Assembly: GCA_020051075.1 (NCBI GenBank) | Contig: JAGVJP010000032.1 | Coordinates: 1 to 46,819, forward strand | Origin: Parachlamydiales bacterium | Lineage (GTDB): Bacteria > Chlamydiota > Chlamydiia > Chlamydiales > Parachlamydiaceae | Direction: 5' to 3' | DNA: 46,819 nucleotides | Shown: positions 1 to 9,591 of the stretch, piece by piece | Layout: each line of letters opens with the position of its first letter | Position numbering within the stretch: position 1 is the first letter of the stretch | Notes under the pieces: model-generated | Seen by the model: only the letters and a program-made list of their open reading frames with translations | Told to the model about the DNA's origin: nothing | Databases searched by the model: none | Made by a program: the position numbers and the translations under genes

Positions 1-246
1 ATCATCACATTTCCGGAATATCGTTTTGAAACAACCCAACAGATGATTGATAGACTACGAGGAATTGGAAAAACGACATTAGCGACGCCTTATGTTCCGC
101 AAGTTCGAATAGGTGATAAGTCCGCTGAGGAAGATTCGTGCAGGCTTGCACATGAGAGAGAAATCAATCACAATCCAAATCTTCTTCAGAAACAAGAGCA
201 CTTAAAAGAAATTCTTATGAAACAGGAGAATGTGGTTGTTGCATAA
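1..246 (+). CDS. Partial open frame of unknown function, cut by window edge
   Basis: The frame is open from the first base of the window to a TAA at 244-246, so the 5' end lies outside. An internal ATG at 43 gives 67 residues. The product is hydrophilic and I recognise no family. The words GIGKTTLAT recall a P-loop, but the preceding glycines of a true Walker A are absent. The frame stops about 30 bp before the likely end of an insertion-sequence remnant. It could therefore be the tail of a gene or a fragment left by the same rearrangement. Function unknown; whether it is translated is uncertain. Confidence 0.3.
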   Translation: MITFPEYRFETTQQMIDRLRGIGKTTLATPYVPQVRIGDKSAEEDSCRLAHEREINHNPNLLQKQEHLKEILMKQENVVVA

Positions 247-296
247 TTGGAATTAAAAAATTTTTACCCAGTATGCCAGGGAAATTGCATGAAAAA

Positions 297-683
297 TCAT
301 TTGACTTCCAATATATTAAGGAGATTTTCGGGACTCCATCCGGCCAATTTCCTCTTGTCAGGCACGCTCAACTTTTCTGACGCGTCCGCCTTAAGCAATC
401 CCAGGGCCATTTTTTTTACTAAGGAAAAATTCTCAATAGCACTCATAAAATCGCATCCAGATTTATCGCGTGTAACATCCATTGCCTGCTGAAAGAATTT
501 CTCGGCTTCTCCGTTTAAGATACCCTGATTGTCTTTCAGAGCAGTCACGCAGTCACGTAGTCACACTCTTCTTCTCTGATCTGTTTGACGAATTCCTTTT
601 GACACCTCATGGCATCAATGGTGATGATGTTTCCTTTGATCGTGAGCATTTTCAGCAGTTCTGGAATGGCTGTGATTTTGTTT
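297..683 (-). pseudogene. ISAs1-family transposase remnant, frameshifted and internally deleted
   Basis: Read on the minus strand from about 682, one frame gives [17 protein letters not shown], then [16 protein letters not shown] and CDYVT. After a frameshift near 548 come ALKDNQGILNGEAEKFF, AMDVTRDKSG and ENFSLVKKMALGLLKAD, ending KRKLAGWSPENLLNIL. These are the conserved blocks of ISAs1-type DDE transposases (AIPELL, TIDAMGCQ, LALKGNQ, the DVTF-ED block, and the C-terminal ALNLLK...AGW...LL). The segment between the GNQ block and the DVT block is missing and the N-terminal half is absent, so the element is dead. A short sequence CAGGGAAATTGCATG at 277-291 just past the stop may be the terminal repeat of the IS; this is inference. 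The remnant overlaps the 3' end of the large gene beside it. Confidence 0.8.
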
Positions 684-3600
684 GCAATATATCGTCTAAT
701 TTACCGATAAAATATTCTAACTCACGGATTTTAGGATGATAAGGATCCAATTTTCGGTATATCTCAACAGCTCTATTGTAATACCTCAATGCTTCATCCT
801 CTTTGCGTTGTATTGCCAATATCGATCCTAATACTTCTAAGGCGCTAGAGAAGGTTTGAACGTTTTTCGAATCATTTCCAGCCAAGAGGTTTTCAAGCAT
901 CTCGACTGCCTCGAGAGCTAAACCATAGGCCTCATCAAGTCTATTTGCTGTCTTAAAAACATCAGCCTTATTAGTTAATGCCAAAGCAATGAGATGATGC
1001 CCATTAGGATATAGCCTCCACCACATATCTATGGCTAGGTTCGTGTATTTCTGATGTTTTTCGAATTCCGTCAGACGATTGCAAAACATAGCCATGTTAA
1101 GCAACGAGGCTGCGATCTCCGTATGATCTCCTTGATAAAGTCTTCTGCGCATTTGGTAAGCTTCCTTGAAACAGGCTTTTGCCTCTTCAGTTTGTCCCAC
1201 TTGTCTTAAAGCGCTTCCCAAATAATTTAACGTTCTCGCTGTATCAGGATGATCGCGTCGCAGAAGTCTTCTTCTGATTGCTAGTGCTTTTGTGAGGTGT
1301 TGCTTTGCTTCTGGGGGCTTTCCCTGAACTAGCAGCCATCGCCCCAAAAGATAGCTGATTGTAGCCATCTCTTCGCTTTCATCTCGAACATCATTAATTG
1401 TATCAAGAATTTCACGGATTTGTAGCTCATGAGGAGATAAAGCTAACCAATCATCGGTTGTTTCCAGATCCAAACGATTGACAATGGCAGCCACTAAAGC
1501 CACCGCCCTTTGTCTTGAAAGAGAACTGGAAGGTTCAAGAACACTTGAGGAAGATGATGAACTTGAAGAAGAACTGCTTTGAGTGAAAGCCCATTCTGAT
1601 TCAACTAAGACCTGCTTGATCATCTCTTGTCTAATTCGATGAAGTGAATATAAATCGGATTTTTGGTCATGACGGAGGATCCCACCATTGACTAAAGTCA
1701 TCAAGATTTGATCTTTTCTGAACATACGCTCCACATAGCTTTGCTCTCCCTTAAAAAACTCAAGCCAAGTCTCTAAATAGGAAGATGGGATCGAATCAGG
1801 CTGCAGATAAGCGCATATTTCTAACCATTCATAAGCAATCGGATACTGTTGCATAAGAGTTTCATGTGTCATCTTCCAGGTAGTTAGTTGAGACTTCGAA
1901 TAGCGTGAATCAACGGGGATCATACTGATTACCTTGACTTTCTCTTTCGAGAGAAGCTCCAAGTATTTACGTAAAGTCATCCCCGGGGTCGTTCGGATGT
2001 ATTGTGCTACTTGACTCAAGATTGCGGGAAGATACTCCAATTCAGCAGCAAGTCGTCCCATCTCTTCATTTGCCTCCTGCCTTAGGATTCGCACCAAGAG
2101 GCTTATTGACTCTTCTTGGGTTAACGGTTCAATCGGAAGGATATCTTCCATCAAAAAATGAGAGGGTTGAGTGGTTGTAATCAAGATCCTTCCATGATCA
2201 TCGTATGGAAACTCAATAGATTCTTCCGCATTATCAAAGATCAATAAATAAGGTTTGCCCAAGTGTTCAGTTTTTAAAAAATGATAAATCCTTCGACGAA
2301 CAGTTTCAGCCGAACTCGTCAGTTCAATGTAGATACCTAGTGCTTCGGCAAGTTCTCGAAAAGATCGATCCATATTTTGTGGAGTGGCCGTTTCGATCCA
2401 CCACACCACTGAAAAGTTGTCTCGATACTGATGAGCAAAACCAATGGCTGTTTCACTTTTTCCCATCCCTCCTGCTCCAGCAAGTACAACGCACGATCTC
2501 CTTTGAACAGGAGGAAGTGATGTACTACGACTAGCCCCACTGCTGCTAGCACTAGAAGAGCTGGTACTGCTACTGGAAGTTGGGGGATTTGCGTCTTCAG
2601 GAATCAATTTCTCTTTCAGTGTTTGAATTTGCTGTGTCCTGCCCACAAAATAGGGAAGGGGCGATTTGAGATTTGTCCACTTAATCCCTGGGTTAGTTCT
2701 TTCTAAACCATGAATAAAAGGGTTTTGCAAAGAAGCTAAACGTTCTTGTCTATCTAAGAATTCGACCGTTGACCCTTCTCCAGCCTTAATGACTCTTCTC
2801 AAGTGCTCTTCAAGGGTAAGGCTAGACAATTCTTCTGGTGATTGATTTTGAATCTGAACAACTCTAAAGCGATTGTACAGGGTTGATTGTTGTACAGACG
2901 GATCCATCTGACAATAAGTGTTTAAAACGGCTTGGAGGAGTTGATGAACCGTGCTTATTTCAGCTTCTGAATAGTTCCTTGCTCTTGGTTCGAGGGCAAA
3001 TCCCAATGTTCGTTTGTTTAACCGAAAATATTCCCCGGGATCTTCTCCTAAGGGAACCACACTTTGATATTTTTCAAGATCATAAGCTTCTATAGGGAAA
3101 TTATTTATCATCGCTGCATCGCAATGGAGCCCTAAAGAACGTCTTCGATCAACACCGCCAGCTTTATTTTTGAAATAGAGCGATTTAGGAGGAAATATCC
3201 CTGGAACGGCAAGAGCTGCACAGACTGTATGGGATATCACGATCTCATCTGAAGACATCTCATCTGAAGAGAATCTTGAAGGTGTCAATGTGTTGTCAAG
3301 TCGTGCAGTAAACACTGAGAGATGCCTTAATTTAGGATTTCTTCTCATCAACTCTCTCAGTTCACCAAATGTACAATCAACGATTCCAGTTTTTTCATAA
3401 ATACGCTCTTCTAACCAATTGAGCAATGCATTTCCCGTACAAAGGCTTGGCAATTGATGAAGGCTTTTAAATTGATCTTTCCCAAGAGGTGAGTCTTTCA
3501 GAATGATTTCACGCATTCTTTGCAGAGTAGTTAAATCCGGAGAGTCTTTGGGAATAGCAGACATCGCCTGATCACCGATGGGTGGGTCAAAAAAACTGGA

Positions 3601-4821
3601 AAAGACTTGTGCTTTAGAGGCGATTTCTTCAAACGAATAACCAATCGCAAACAAAGTCGCTATGAGTGCTCCTGTCGATACACCCACCACTCGTTTGATA
3701 CAACTGATTTTTTCTTTCGATTCCAACGCTTTGATCACTCCGAGATAGGCTAATCCGGTTGGGTCATTCCCTTTAAAGATGAGGTTTTCCGGAGGATCGA
3801 TAACGAAATTGGGAAGAGCATGCTGATTTTTTGCTTTGTGTTTGCGGAGGTTGGACAAGAATCCACGCATGGACTTACTTTCAGAATCCTTATACCCCTT
3901 GAGAAGATTTTGAGGGGTATTATCTTTCCCATCCAAAGCAACCAAATCAGCTCCGAAACTATGGAGATAAGCAATACTTTTCTTTTGCCTTCCCAACGCA
4001 GCATGATGCATTGCTGTTCTTCCATGAAAATCGGTCGATTCCAGGTTAATTTTATGATTTTTCAGAAGAACGATTGTTTCTTCCTCCCCTAAATACGCAG
4101 CAATCATCAAAGGAGTCAGTCCTCGATGGCTGCGTTCATCCAATAGCGGGGAAATCTGTTCATAATGATTTGTTAATACGAATTTTAGCAAATCCGTGTG
4201 ATGAAAAGTAATCAACAGGTGGACAAGATTTCCAATGGTCCCGAATCTCAAGTTAAGATTGAGGGCTGGATTCTTTCGATTTTCTGAGAGAAATAGATCC
4301 ACGCAATCTCGGTCCCCTCGAATCGCTGCAAAGGCAAGAGGTGTCAAGTTAGGTAAGGTGAGATCGCCAATCGACAAGCTCGCATTTGCATTCAGATCGT
4401 GAATGGGGACTTGTGTCGATGCGCTGAGGTTAGCTCCATTGACGATGAGAGCACGAGTGATATCCAATTGACCGCGAGCTGCTGCAAAATGCAAAGGAGT
4501 TTGTCCGTGAAAATTTTGTGCATCTTGCGAGATATGTTCATACAACATCGAAACCAGATAGAGGCTTTCTGTCTGCACAGCATAATGCATGGCGGTGTTT
4601 CGCATGGAATCACGCGCATGGACAGCAATGCCGTTAGCAATCATCTCCGTTGCCAAGGCAATCTCACCAATCCGTATCGCTTGTTGAAGAAGCGAGCGCC
4701 CCTGTTCGTTGACGATATGATTCAACTCCTCTTGACATCGCTTCAGCAGTGTCCAATCCTTCTCTTTGCATTTATTCCATGCCGATTCAAAGCATTCTTG
4801 TTCCGTTGCAGGAACGGTCAA
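652..4821 (-). CDS. Ankyrin-patatin-NB-ARC-TPR multidomain protein (NLR-like)
   Basis: The product has 1389 residues counted from a TTG codon. Residues about 30-330 are ankyrin repeats (for example [14 protein letters not shown]). Residues about 345-610 form a patatin-like phospholipase: nucleophile Ser382 in GVSTG and catalytic Asp568 in DAAMINNFP. The usual GGGxxG oxyanion loop reads KGNDPTG. A Ser-rich linker (about 745-770) leads to an NB-ARC/STAND NTPase with P-loop GAGGMGKSE near 780 and Walker [11 protein letters not shown] near 858. A second Ser tract lies near 1085, and TPRs run from about 1170 to 1375. By analogy with NB-ARC proteins it should be a nucleotide switch that senses a ligand through the TPRs and releases lipase activity; whether it is a host-directed effector or a defence protein is unknown. 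The last residues come from an IS remnant. The frame continues 41 codons upstream to an ATA with a perfect RBS, so the true start is uncertain. Confidence 0.85.
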   Translation of the reverse strand: MTVPATEQECFESAWNKCKEKDWTLLKRCQEELNHIVNEQGRSLLQQAIRIGEIALATEMIANGIAVHARDSMRNTAMHYAVQTESLYLVSMLYEHISQDAQNFHGQTPLHFAAARGQLDITRALIVNGANLSASTQVPIHDLNANASLSIGDLTLPNLTPLAFAAIRGDRDCVDLFLSENRKNPALNLNLRFGTIGNLVHLLITFHHTDLLKFVLTNHYEQISPLLDERSHRGLTPLMIAAYLGEEETIVLLKNHKINLESTDFHGRTAMHHAALGRQKKSIAYLHSFGADLVALDGKDNTPQNLLKGYKDSESKSMRGFLSNLRKHKAKNQHALPNFVIDPPENLIFKGNDPTGLAYLGVIKALESKEKISCIKRVVGVSTGALIATLFAIGYSFEEIASKAQVFSSFFDPPIGDQAMSAIPKDSPDLTTLQRMREIILKDSPLGKDQFKSLHQLPSLCTGNALLNWLEERIYEKTGIVDCTFGELRELMRRNPKLRHLSVFTARLDNTLTPSRFSSDEMSSDEIVISHTVCAALAVPGIFPPKSLYFKNKAGGVDRRRSLGLHCDAAMINNFPIEAYDLEKYQSVVPLGEDPGEYFRLNKRTLGFALEPRARNYSEAEISTVHQLLQAVLNTYCQMDPSVQQSTLYNRFRVVQIQNQSPEELSSLTLEEHLRRVIKAGEGSTVEFLDRQERLASLQNPFIHGLERTNPGIKWTNLKSPLPYFVGRTQQIQTLKEKLIPEDANPPTSSSSTSSSSASSSGASRSTSLPPVQRRSCVVLAGAGGMGKSETAIGFAHQYRDNFSVVWWIETATPQNMDRSFRELAEALGIYIELTSSAETVRRRIYHFLKTEHLGKPYLLIFDNAEESIEFPYDDHGRILITTTQPSHFLMEDILPIEPLTQEESISLLVRILRQEANEEMGRLAAELEYLPAILSQVAQYIRTTPGMTLRKYLELLSKEKVKVISMIPVDSRYSKSQLTTWKMTHETLMQQYPIAYEWLEICAYLQPDSIPSSYLETWLEFFKGEQSYVERMFRKDQILMTLVNGGILRHDQKSDLYSLHRIRQEMIKQVLVESEWAFTQSSSSSSSSSSSSVLEPSSSLSRQRAVALVAAIVNRLDLETTDDWLALSPHELQIREILDTINDVRDESEEMATISYLLGRWLLVQGKPPEAKQHLTKALAIRRRLLRRDHPDTARTLNYLGSALRQVGQTEEAKACFKEAYQMRRRLYQGDHTEIAASLLNMAMFCNRLTEFEKHQKYTNLAIDMWWRLYPNGHHLIALALTNKADVFKTANRLDEAYGLALEAVEMLENLLAGNDSKNVQTFSSALEVLGSILAIQRKEDEALRYYNRAVEIYRKLDPYHPKIRELEYFIGKLDDILQTKSQPFQNC

Positions 4822-4941
4822 CCCAAAGAGCTCTTCTAGCTTCCGACAAGCCCGGAGTTTTTCGTCGCTCGAGATAGCAACCCGTGGCTGTTGGTTCCTG
4901 ATAGGCGATGTGGAAGAACTTGAAGATAATGATATTGTTGT

Positions 4942-4956
4942 TATGATGACTCCTTT
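4942..4956 (-). promoter_or_regulatory. Strong RBS in front of an ATA codon, probable original start
   Basis: On the minus strand AAAGGAG (4956-4950) is followed after five bases by ATA (4944-4942), in frame with the ankyrin-patatin gene. An in-frame TGA at 4962-4960 closes the frame upstream. No ATG, GTG or TTG occurs before the TTG at 4821. The extra 41 residues would begin with a Ser-rich run (TISLSSSSSTSP) like other Ser tracts in this window. Either ATA is used as a weak start or an ATG has mutated. Confidence 0.55.
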
Positions 4957-5041
4957 GAATCAAAATAGCTTATCCCGCACATGAATGTCGCGATAATAAA
5001 TAATTCAAGATTTTAAACCAATTGGGATTTCTTTTTTTTTA

Positions 5042-5114
5042 TTCACGGGGTGGGGAGGCTAGTCATGTTGGCGGTCTTGCGGCCAAAAGATGGCTAGCCT
5101 CCCTACTTCGTGAA
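5042..5114. repeat. Imperfect palindrome in the 4985-5288 gene-free stretch
   Basis: TTCACGGGGTGGGGAGGCTAG on the left is matched by CTAGCCTCCCTACTTCGTGAA on the right, with further pairing (GGC/GCC) in the middle, so the 73 bases can fold into one long hairpin. It lies between the ankyrin-patatin gene, which is transcribed away from it, and the 3' end of the truncated DUF4143 gene. It may act as a terminator or be a small non-autonomous mobile repeat. The rest of 4985-5288 holds an open frame with no recognisable family, which I do not call. Confidence 0.6.
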
Positions 5115-5288
5115 CACATACAAATTTTTAACATAATTTTCCAGGCTGCAATTCAGGATGAAATTTATGAGGAGTCTGTTCTTCTAGTTATTCGATATAC
5201 CCGTTCTTTAACTAGAATACTTCAGTCTTATACAGAAGAGTGTGATCAGACTAAAAAATTCTTTCAGAGAGTTATCCGTCCATTGTAA

Positions 5289-6116
5289 CTAGATTTTTCC
5301 AGATTGAGTCAAGAGCGAGTGTAAAGCAGTTTTTTGGGTTTCGTGTGCTAATGACATTGCAGCATATAAAGGTCTTGAATCTAGTTTTTCTTCAGAAGAG
5401 TAATCAAGGCTTGAAAAACGGAGCCCTTGACGGCAATTCGGATGCGTTTCCATGTACAGATGCAGGCTTCTTAGGGTGCTTCCATGGCCACTTTTGACTT
5501 CTATAGGTAAAATTTCCTCTTTTCTCTGAAGAAGATAATCAATTTCAGCCATGCTATTCTTCTTCTTCCGCTTCCAGAAATAGAGATCTGCTTTGGAGTA
5601 TGAGCTAGCGTAACAAATCAATTCTTGCCCGATAAATCCCTCGGCAATTTCACCCCGATTTTCAAATCCTTCGAGAGGGCGAAGAAACCATATTGAAACA
5701 TCGGATCCCAATATGGATTGGCAAAGTCCAACGTCGAGGAAAATCACTTTGAAGGTATCAAAGTCGACTTCACTACCAATAGGAAGCCCTTGACCTGAAG
5801 TGTGTCGGATGATATGGACAATGCCGGCTTTTTCGAGTAGTTCCAAGGCTGGTGCTAATTCTCTTTTGCGGTATTCTCCATGAATTTGACTGTAAGAGAA
5901 ATCTTTGCTGATCAGATGAGGAACTTGTTTAAAGAGAAGTTCGACATATTTGACTTGACTCCTGCGTGCGTATTTCTCAAAGTCCTGCTTGTAAGTCACG
6001 GCAATTTGCTGCAGAACTTTAAGGGATTCAACAGGAGATTTTGTTTCAATCCATCGAACCACTGATTCGGGCATTCCTCCGATAGAGAGATACTCTCCCA
6101 ATTTGTCCAAAATCAA
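5289..6116 (-). pseudogene. 5'-truncated AAA/DUF4143 ATPase fragment
   Basis: The frame encodes 275 residues from a TTG, and stays open upstream to a stop at 6197-6195. It contains only the C-terminal half of an AAA_14/DUF4143 protein: the region after the ATPase (GEYLSIGGMPESVV), a winged-helix-like middle, and a PD-(D/E)xK-like C-terminus (AEIDYLL, ILPIEVKSG). Intact relatives are about 380-430 residues with Walker A and B at the N-terminus; these are missing here. The truncation point lies at the 3' end of the neighbouring LOG gene, so that gene or a deletion probably replaced the ATPase half. Without the ATPase domain I expect no function. An intact but divergent member of the family is at 6809-7975. 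Confidence 0.7.
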
Positions 6117-6175
6117 GGAATGAATGGGCTCTGCAACTGCAACGCCAGATGGATGATCCAGTATTTCTCCCGCTA

Positions 6176-6730
6176 TTAAAGTATTTTTAAAATATCAGTT
6201 GGATGATCACAAATTTGAAAGAGCTGACGTTCATCATTGTGTACAAATCCCTGGGTGATCATATGAGAAAATAAATGATCCAACAGAGGTTTCCAATAAT
6301 TAAGCGTATTTAAGAAAATGATTGGTTTAATATGCAAACCTAATTGACGCCAGGTTAATACTTCAAAAGCCTCTTCCAAGGTGCCTAAACCACCGGGAAG
6401 GATGACAAAGGCATCCGAACGTTCAAACATCAAATTTTTGCGTTCATGCATGTGTTTGACAATAAGCAATTCTGATAACTGTGGCTGGCCTTCGCGTAAG
6501 CCTTCAAGGGGATACAGATAGTCGGTACTGATCCCTACAACATGTCCACCATGATTTAGGCATTCATTTGCTAATGTTCCCATCAACCCGAAACCGCCGC
6601 CGCCGTAGATAACTTTAATCCGTTCTTTTGCTAGAATTTGCCCAAATAAGGCAATAGCTTCATGATAGTGTGGGTTTAAACATTGAGCAGAACCACAATA
6701 AACTGCGACTGATTTGATCTTGTTCATCAT
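6176..6730 (-). CDS. LOG-family nucleotide phosphoribohydrolase
   Basis: This 184-residue protein belongs to the LOG (Lonely guy, formerly 'lysine decarboxylase-like') Rossmann family. Members cleave nucleoside 5'-monophosphates such as cytokinin ribotides to base plus ribose 5-phosphate, and some act in purine salvage. It shows the N-terminal VAVYCGSA, the glycine-rich VIYGGGGFGLMG, the MHERK arginine motif and the diagnostic PGGLGTLEE (about residues 112-120). Length is typical (180-200). The start is ATG at 6730 or the adjacent ATG at 6727; no strong RBS is visible. The physiological substrate in this organism is unknown. It lies between two DUF4143-type genes on the same strand. Confidence 0.85.
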   Translation of the reverse strand: MMNKIKSVAVYCGSAQCLNPHYHEAIALFGQILAKERIKVIYGGGGFGLMGTLANECLNHGGHVVGISTDYLYPLEGLREGQPQLSELLIVKHMHERKNLMFERSDAFVILPGGLGTLEEAFEVLTWRQLGLHIKPIIFLNTLNYWKPLLDHLFSHMITQGFVHNDERQLFQICDHPTDILKIL

Positions 6731-6808
6731 AATATTTACGTAAATTAAATTTTTGGATTCACTTCAGACTAAAACTTTCAGAACTTTGATTAAAACCCCA
6801 CTTGTCCA

Positions 6809-7975
6809 CTATATCTTTGAAAAGAGAGGTTCATTAGGTATGATGCTTTTCAAAAATTCCTCGCATGGTAGGCATAAGACACCTTTGTTGATGATTCGCT
6901 CTTCTCCTTGGTAGAGGAGCAATGTTTTGCATTCGGGATAATCTTCTTTGAAATGAAGAAGGCCACGCAGATCTTTGGTAAATACTTTGGTATTGTTTTT
7001 AACTTCTATAGCTAGAAAAACATCCCCGCCATAAACGATGAAATCGACTTCAAGGCCTGATTTAGTTCGCCAATAAGAAATTTGATATTTGCCTTTTGAA
7101 TAGTCACACCAGGCGAGCAGATGTTGAAAAACAAGCCCTTCTAGCGCACCCCCATGAATTTCTTCGATGCTGTCCATTACACTTAGCTTACGCAAAGAGC
7201 GGAACACGCCAGTATCAAATAAGTAGAGTTTAGGGTGAGAAACTAAAATTCTTTGCGCTCGATTTGTAAATACAGGAACAAGGTGGACAAGCAAAAGGTC
7301 TTGTAAAATTTCAAGATAACTGTTTACAAGATGTCTCTTGACTTCACATTCTCTGGCGATGTTGGTTAGATTGAGTGCATTGGCATGAGAAAAAGCAATC
7401 ACCGAAAGGAATCGAGAGAAGCTGCCGATGTTTCGAATGAATCCCTCGAATTTTACCTCTTCTTGAACATAGAGATCGACATAAGTTTCTAATACTTCCT
7501 CGGGATCTTTTGCTCCCCAAACAATCGGTAACATCCCCAAACTCAACGCGTTTTCCAAGTGAAAACTGCTGCCCATTTCAGAGGCAAGAAAAGGGTGCAT
7601 CATTCTCTTGATGGCTCGACCGGCTAGAAGATCAACACCATGTTTTTTTAATTTACGGGCATTTGAGCCAGTCAAAATAAACTGAATTTCTTTTCTCTCT
7701 TCGATCAATGCATGGATGATCGAAAGCAGTTCAGGAATTCGTTGAATTTCATCGATCACTACGGTCTCGATATTTTCCTGAGCATCGATAAGTTGTTTTA
7801 ATCTTTCTGGATAGGCAGAATAGATTCTATATTGATTCTGCAAGAGTAGGTCGATCGTGTAGCTTTTGGGATAATGTTGCTTAATCCAGGTGGATTTTCC
7901 AGTTCCTCGTGGTCCAAATAGAAAATAGCTTCCTTTAGGCGGGGAGAAGAATCGATTTTTTTCTTTTATTGTCAA
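6809..7975 (-). CDS. AAA_14/DUF4143 ATPase
   Basis: A 388-residue, apparently intact member of the AAA_14-DUF4143 family. Walker A is GPRGTGKST (about residues 21-29), Walker B TVVIDEIQRIP (about 91-101), and a sensor-like LTGSNARKL follows. The C-terminal half is DUF4143, with the PD-(D/E)xK-like core LEVDFIVYGG and FLAIEVKN. Such proteins are common in symbionts and archaea; their role is not established, though a nuclease-like domain suggests nucleic-acid handling. The start is TTG at 7975, supported by GGAAGG six bases upstream. The gene is divergent from the nuo operon, with about 210 bp between. Confidence 0.8.
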   Translation of the reverse strand: MTIKEKNRFFSPPKGSYFLFGPRGTGKSTWIKQHYPKSYTIDLLLQNQYRIYSAYPERLKQLIDAQENIETVVIDEIQRIPELLSIIHALIEERKEIQFILTGSNARKLKKHGVDLLAGRAIKRMMHPFLASEMGSSFHLENALSLGMLPIVWGAKDPEEVLETYVDLYVQEEVKFEGFIRNIGSFSRFLSVIAFSHANALNLTNIARECEVKRHLVNSYLEILQDLLLVHLVPVFTNRAQRILVSHPKLYLFDTGVFRSLRKLSVMDSIEEIHGGALEGLVFQHLLAWCDYSKGKYQISYWRTKSGLEVDFIVYGGDVFLAIEVKNNTKVFTKDLRGLLHFKEDYPECKTLLLYQGEERIINKGVLCLPCEEFLKSIIPNEPLFSKI

Positions 7976-8081
7976 AATATCCTTCCTTTTTTTAAGTTCA
8001 TATTAAAAAAAAGAAGGATTTTTTGCAAATATTTTTAAAAAAGACTGCATTTTTCAAACTTGAGTTATTTCAAAAATAATG

Positions 8082-8108
8082 TTGACAGTCTTTTTGTCCG
8101 GATGATAT
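8082..8108 (+). promoter_or_regulatory. Promoter of nuoABCDE (TTGACA-15-TGATAT)
   Basis: TTGACA at 8082-8087 and TGATAT at 8103-8108, 15 bp apart, lie 82 bp before nuoA. The block AATAAT-TTGACAGTC and GGATGATAT-GAA recurs before nuoG (14424-14450) and in weaker form before nuoF (11311-11337), which makes the assignment much stronger than the hexamers alone. If the usual 17-18 bp spacing applies, the true -10 may be shifted two or three bases downstream. Confidence 0.7.
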
Positions 8109-8189
8109 GGAAAAGGGTCAGAGTTTTGAGAAAGTTTTATCTTCTCATAAACTGGTGGAAAATGATCTCTTAGCGAGGCGAGGTTAAAG

Positions 8190-8546
8190 TTGACTGAATA
8201 TTTTCCTGTTTACATCTATTTTGGACTTATTCTGCTCGTGACTATTGCTGTTCTTCTGTTATCAGCCATTATTTCCCCAAAAAAGGGTGGAAAATCCAAA
8301 TACATGCCGTATGAGTCTGGCATACAAACTGAGACGCACCTCCTCCAAGAAAGATTTCCCATGCACCATTATTTGGTCGCTTTGATTTTCTTGGTTTTTG
8401 ATGTCGAGGTCATTTTCCTGTATCCATGGGCTGTAGTAGGCAAAATGCTAGGTTCTTTTGCTTTCTATGAAATGTCGTTCTTCCTGGTTACCCTCTTAGT
8501 TGGTTTTGCCTATGTTTGGCGAAAAAAGGGGTTGCAATGGGAATAG
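8190..8546 (+). CDS. nuoA: NADH-quinone oxidoreductase subunit A
   Basis: NuoA, 118 residues, is a three-helix membrane subunit of complex I at the junction of the arms. It carries the typical PYESGIQ loop between helices 1 and 2 (the ECG motif region; the Cys is replaced by Ser here), RFPMHHYLVALIFLVFDVE in helix 2, and a third helix followed by KKGLQW. The start is TTG at 8190 with GAGG seven bases upstream; no in-frame ATG fits the family start. It is the first gene of the nuoABCDE block. Confidence 0.95.
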   Translation: MTEYFPVYIYFGLILLVTIAVLLLSAIISPKKGGKSKYMPYESGIQTETHLLQERFPMHHYLVALIFLVFDVEVIFLYPWAVVGKMLGSFAFYEMSFFLVTLLVGFAYVWRKKGLQWE

Positions 8547-8585
8547 AAAATTTGTTGATTAGCAATAGAAAAGGGGTTCTCTAAA

Positions 8586-9062
8586 ATGGCACAATCTCCT
8601 CGAGAAAGAACACCTTTTCTCATCGGCTCATTAGAAAAATTGATTAACTGGGCTCGAGAAAGCTCTCTCTGGCCTGCACAGTTTGGTTTGGCTTGTTGCG
8701 CGATTGAGATGATGTCTACAGCAGCAAGTCGATATGATATGGCTAGGTTTGGGATGGAGGTTTATCGAGCCTCCCCCCGCCAGAGCGATGTGATGATTGT
8801 TGCTGGTCGGGTGAGTCAAAAGATGGCTCCCGTATTAAGGACAATCTATGACCAGATGCTTGAACCGAAATGGGTCGTCGCTATGGGCGATTGCGCGTCA
8901 TGTGGAGGGGTCTACAATAACTATGCCATTGTTCAAGGGGTGGATCAAATCGTTCCTGTTGACGTTTATGTGGCAGGATGCCCTCCGCGTCCAGAGGCAT
9001 TATTAGACGGCTTGATCATGTTACAGAAGAAAATAAGGACGGAACGTCCATTGAAAGGTTAG
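8586..9062 (+). CDS. nuoB: NADH-quinone oxidoreductase subunit B
   Basis: NuoB, 158 residues, is the peripheral-arm subunit that carries cluster N2, the last iron-sulfur centre before quinone. The cysteine ligands are visible: the CC pair in [19 protein letters not shown] and GCPPRPE. Length is normal. ATG at 8586 follows an AGGGG-type RBS. It is 39 bp after nuoA and one base before nuoC. Confidence 0.97.
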   Translation: MAQSPRERTPFLIGSLEKLINWARESSLWPAQFGLACCAIEMMSTAASRYDMARFGMEVYRASPRQSDVMIVAGRVSQKMAPVLRTIYDQMLEPKWVVAMGDCASCGGVYNNYAIVQGVDQIVPVDVYVAGCPPRPEALLDGLIMLQKKIRTERPLKG

Positions 9063-9063
9063 T

Positions 9064-9588
9064 ATGGAAATGGTAGCAACAATGCAAGAACTCATCGATA
9101 GGTTAAGGCCTATGATTGTCGAGCAGACAGAATTCGGTGGAGAGACTAATTTAGAGGTTCGCAAGGAGAACCTCAAACAGATTCTTTCAACGATGAAAGA
9201 AGAGGGTTATGAGGTGTTGATGGATCTAACAGGAGTTGACTATTTAGAGCCAGTCAAACGGACTAAAGTTGTCTATTGGGTCCATAACCCTGAAAACTAC
9301 ACTAGGATTCGAGTCTTTGTCTTCGCTAAACGTGAAGAAGTCATCCCATCAGTCACGGATATATGGGAAGGGGCTAACTGGTATGAACGGGAGATGTTTG
9401 ATCTCTTCGGCGTTGCTTTTGAAGGACATCCAGACTTGAAGAGAATTCTCATGCCGGACGACTGGGAGGGGCATCCTCTACGCAAAGATTATCCTCTAAC
9501 TGAAGAACGGGTCCAGTTTAAGCATGGGGTCACTCCAAAAATCCCTTCTGAGATTATAAACGTGAAATGGAACCAGAAGTATAGATGA
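9064..9588 (+). CDS. nuoC: NADH-quinone oxidoreductase subunit C
   Basis: NuoC (30 kDa subunit), 174 residues, belongs to the peripheral arm and does not bind a cofactor. The signature region [18 protein letters not shown] followed by [19 protein letters not shown] sequence (here [19 protein letters not shown]) is clear. It is separate from NuoD here, not fused as in enteric bacteria. ATG is one base after the nuoB stop, so translation is probably coupled. An alternative ATG three codons in is possible. Confidence 0.96.
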   Translation: MEMVATMQELIDRLRPMIVEQTEFGGETNLEVRKENLKQILSTMKEEGYEVLMDLTGVDYLEPVKRTKVVYWVHNPENYTRIRVFVFAKREEVIPSVTDIWEGANWYEREMFDLFGVAFEGHPDLKRILMPDDWEGHPLRKDYPLTEERVQFKHGVTPKIPSEIINVKWNQKYR

Positions 9589-9591
9589 TTT

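Noticed and set aside
43..120. Walker A in the first frame (GIGKTTLAT)
   Set aside because: The GxxxxGK spacing is incomplete and no Walker B follows in the short product.
5022..5288. 88-residue open frame on the plus strand
   Set aside because: Its first third is the palindrome; the start has no RBS, and no family is recognisable.
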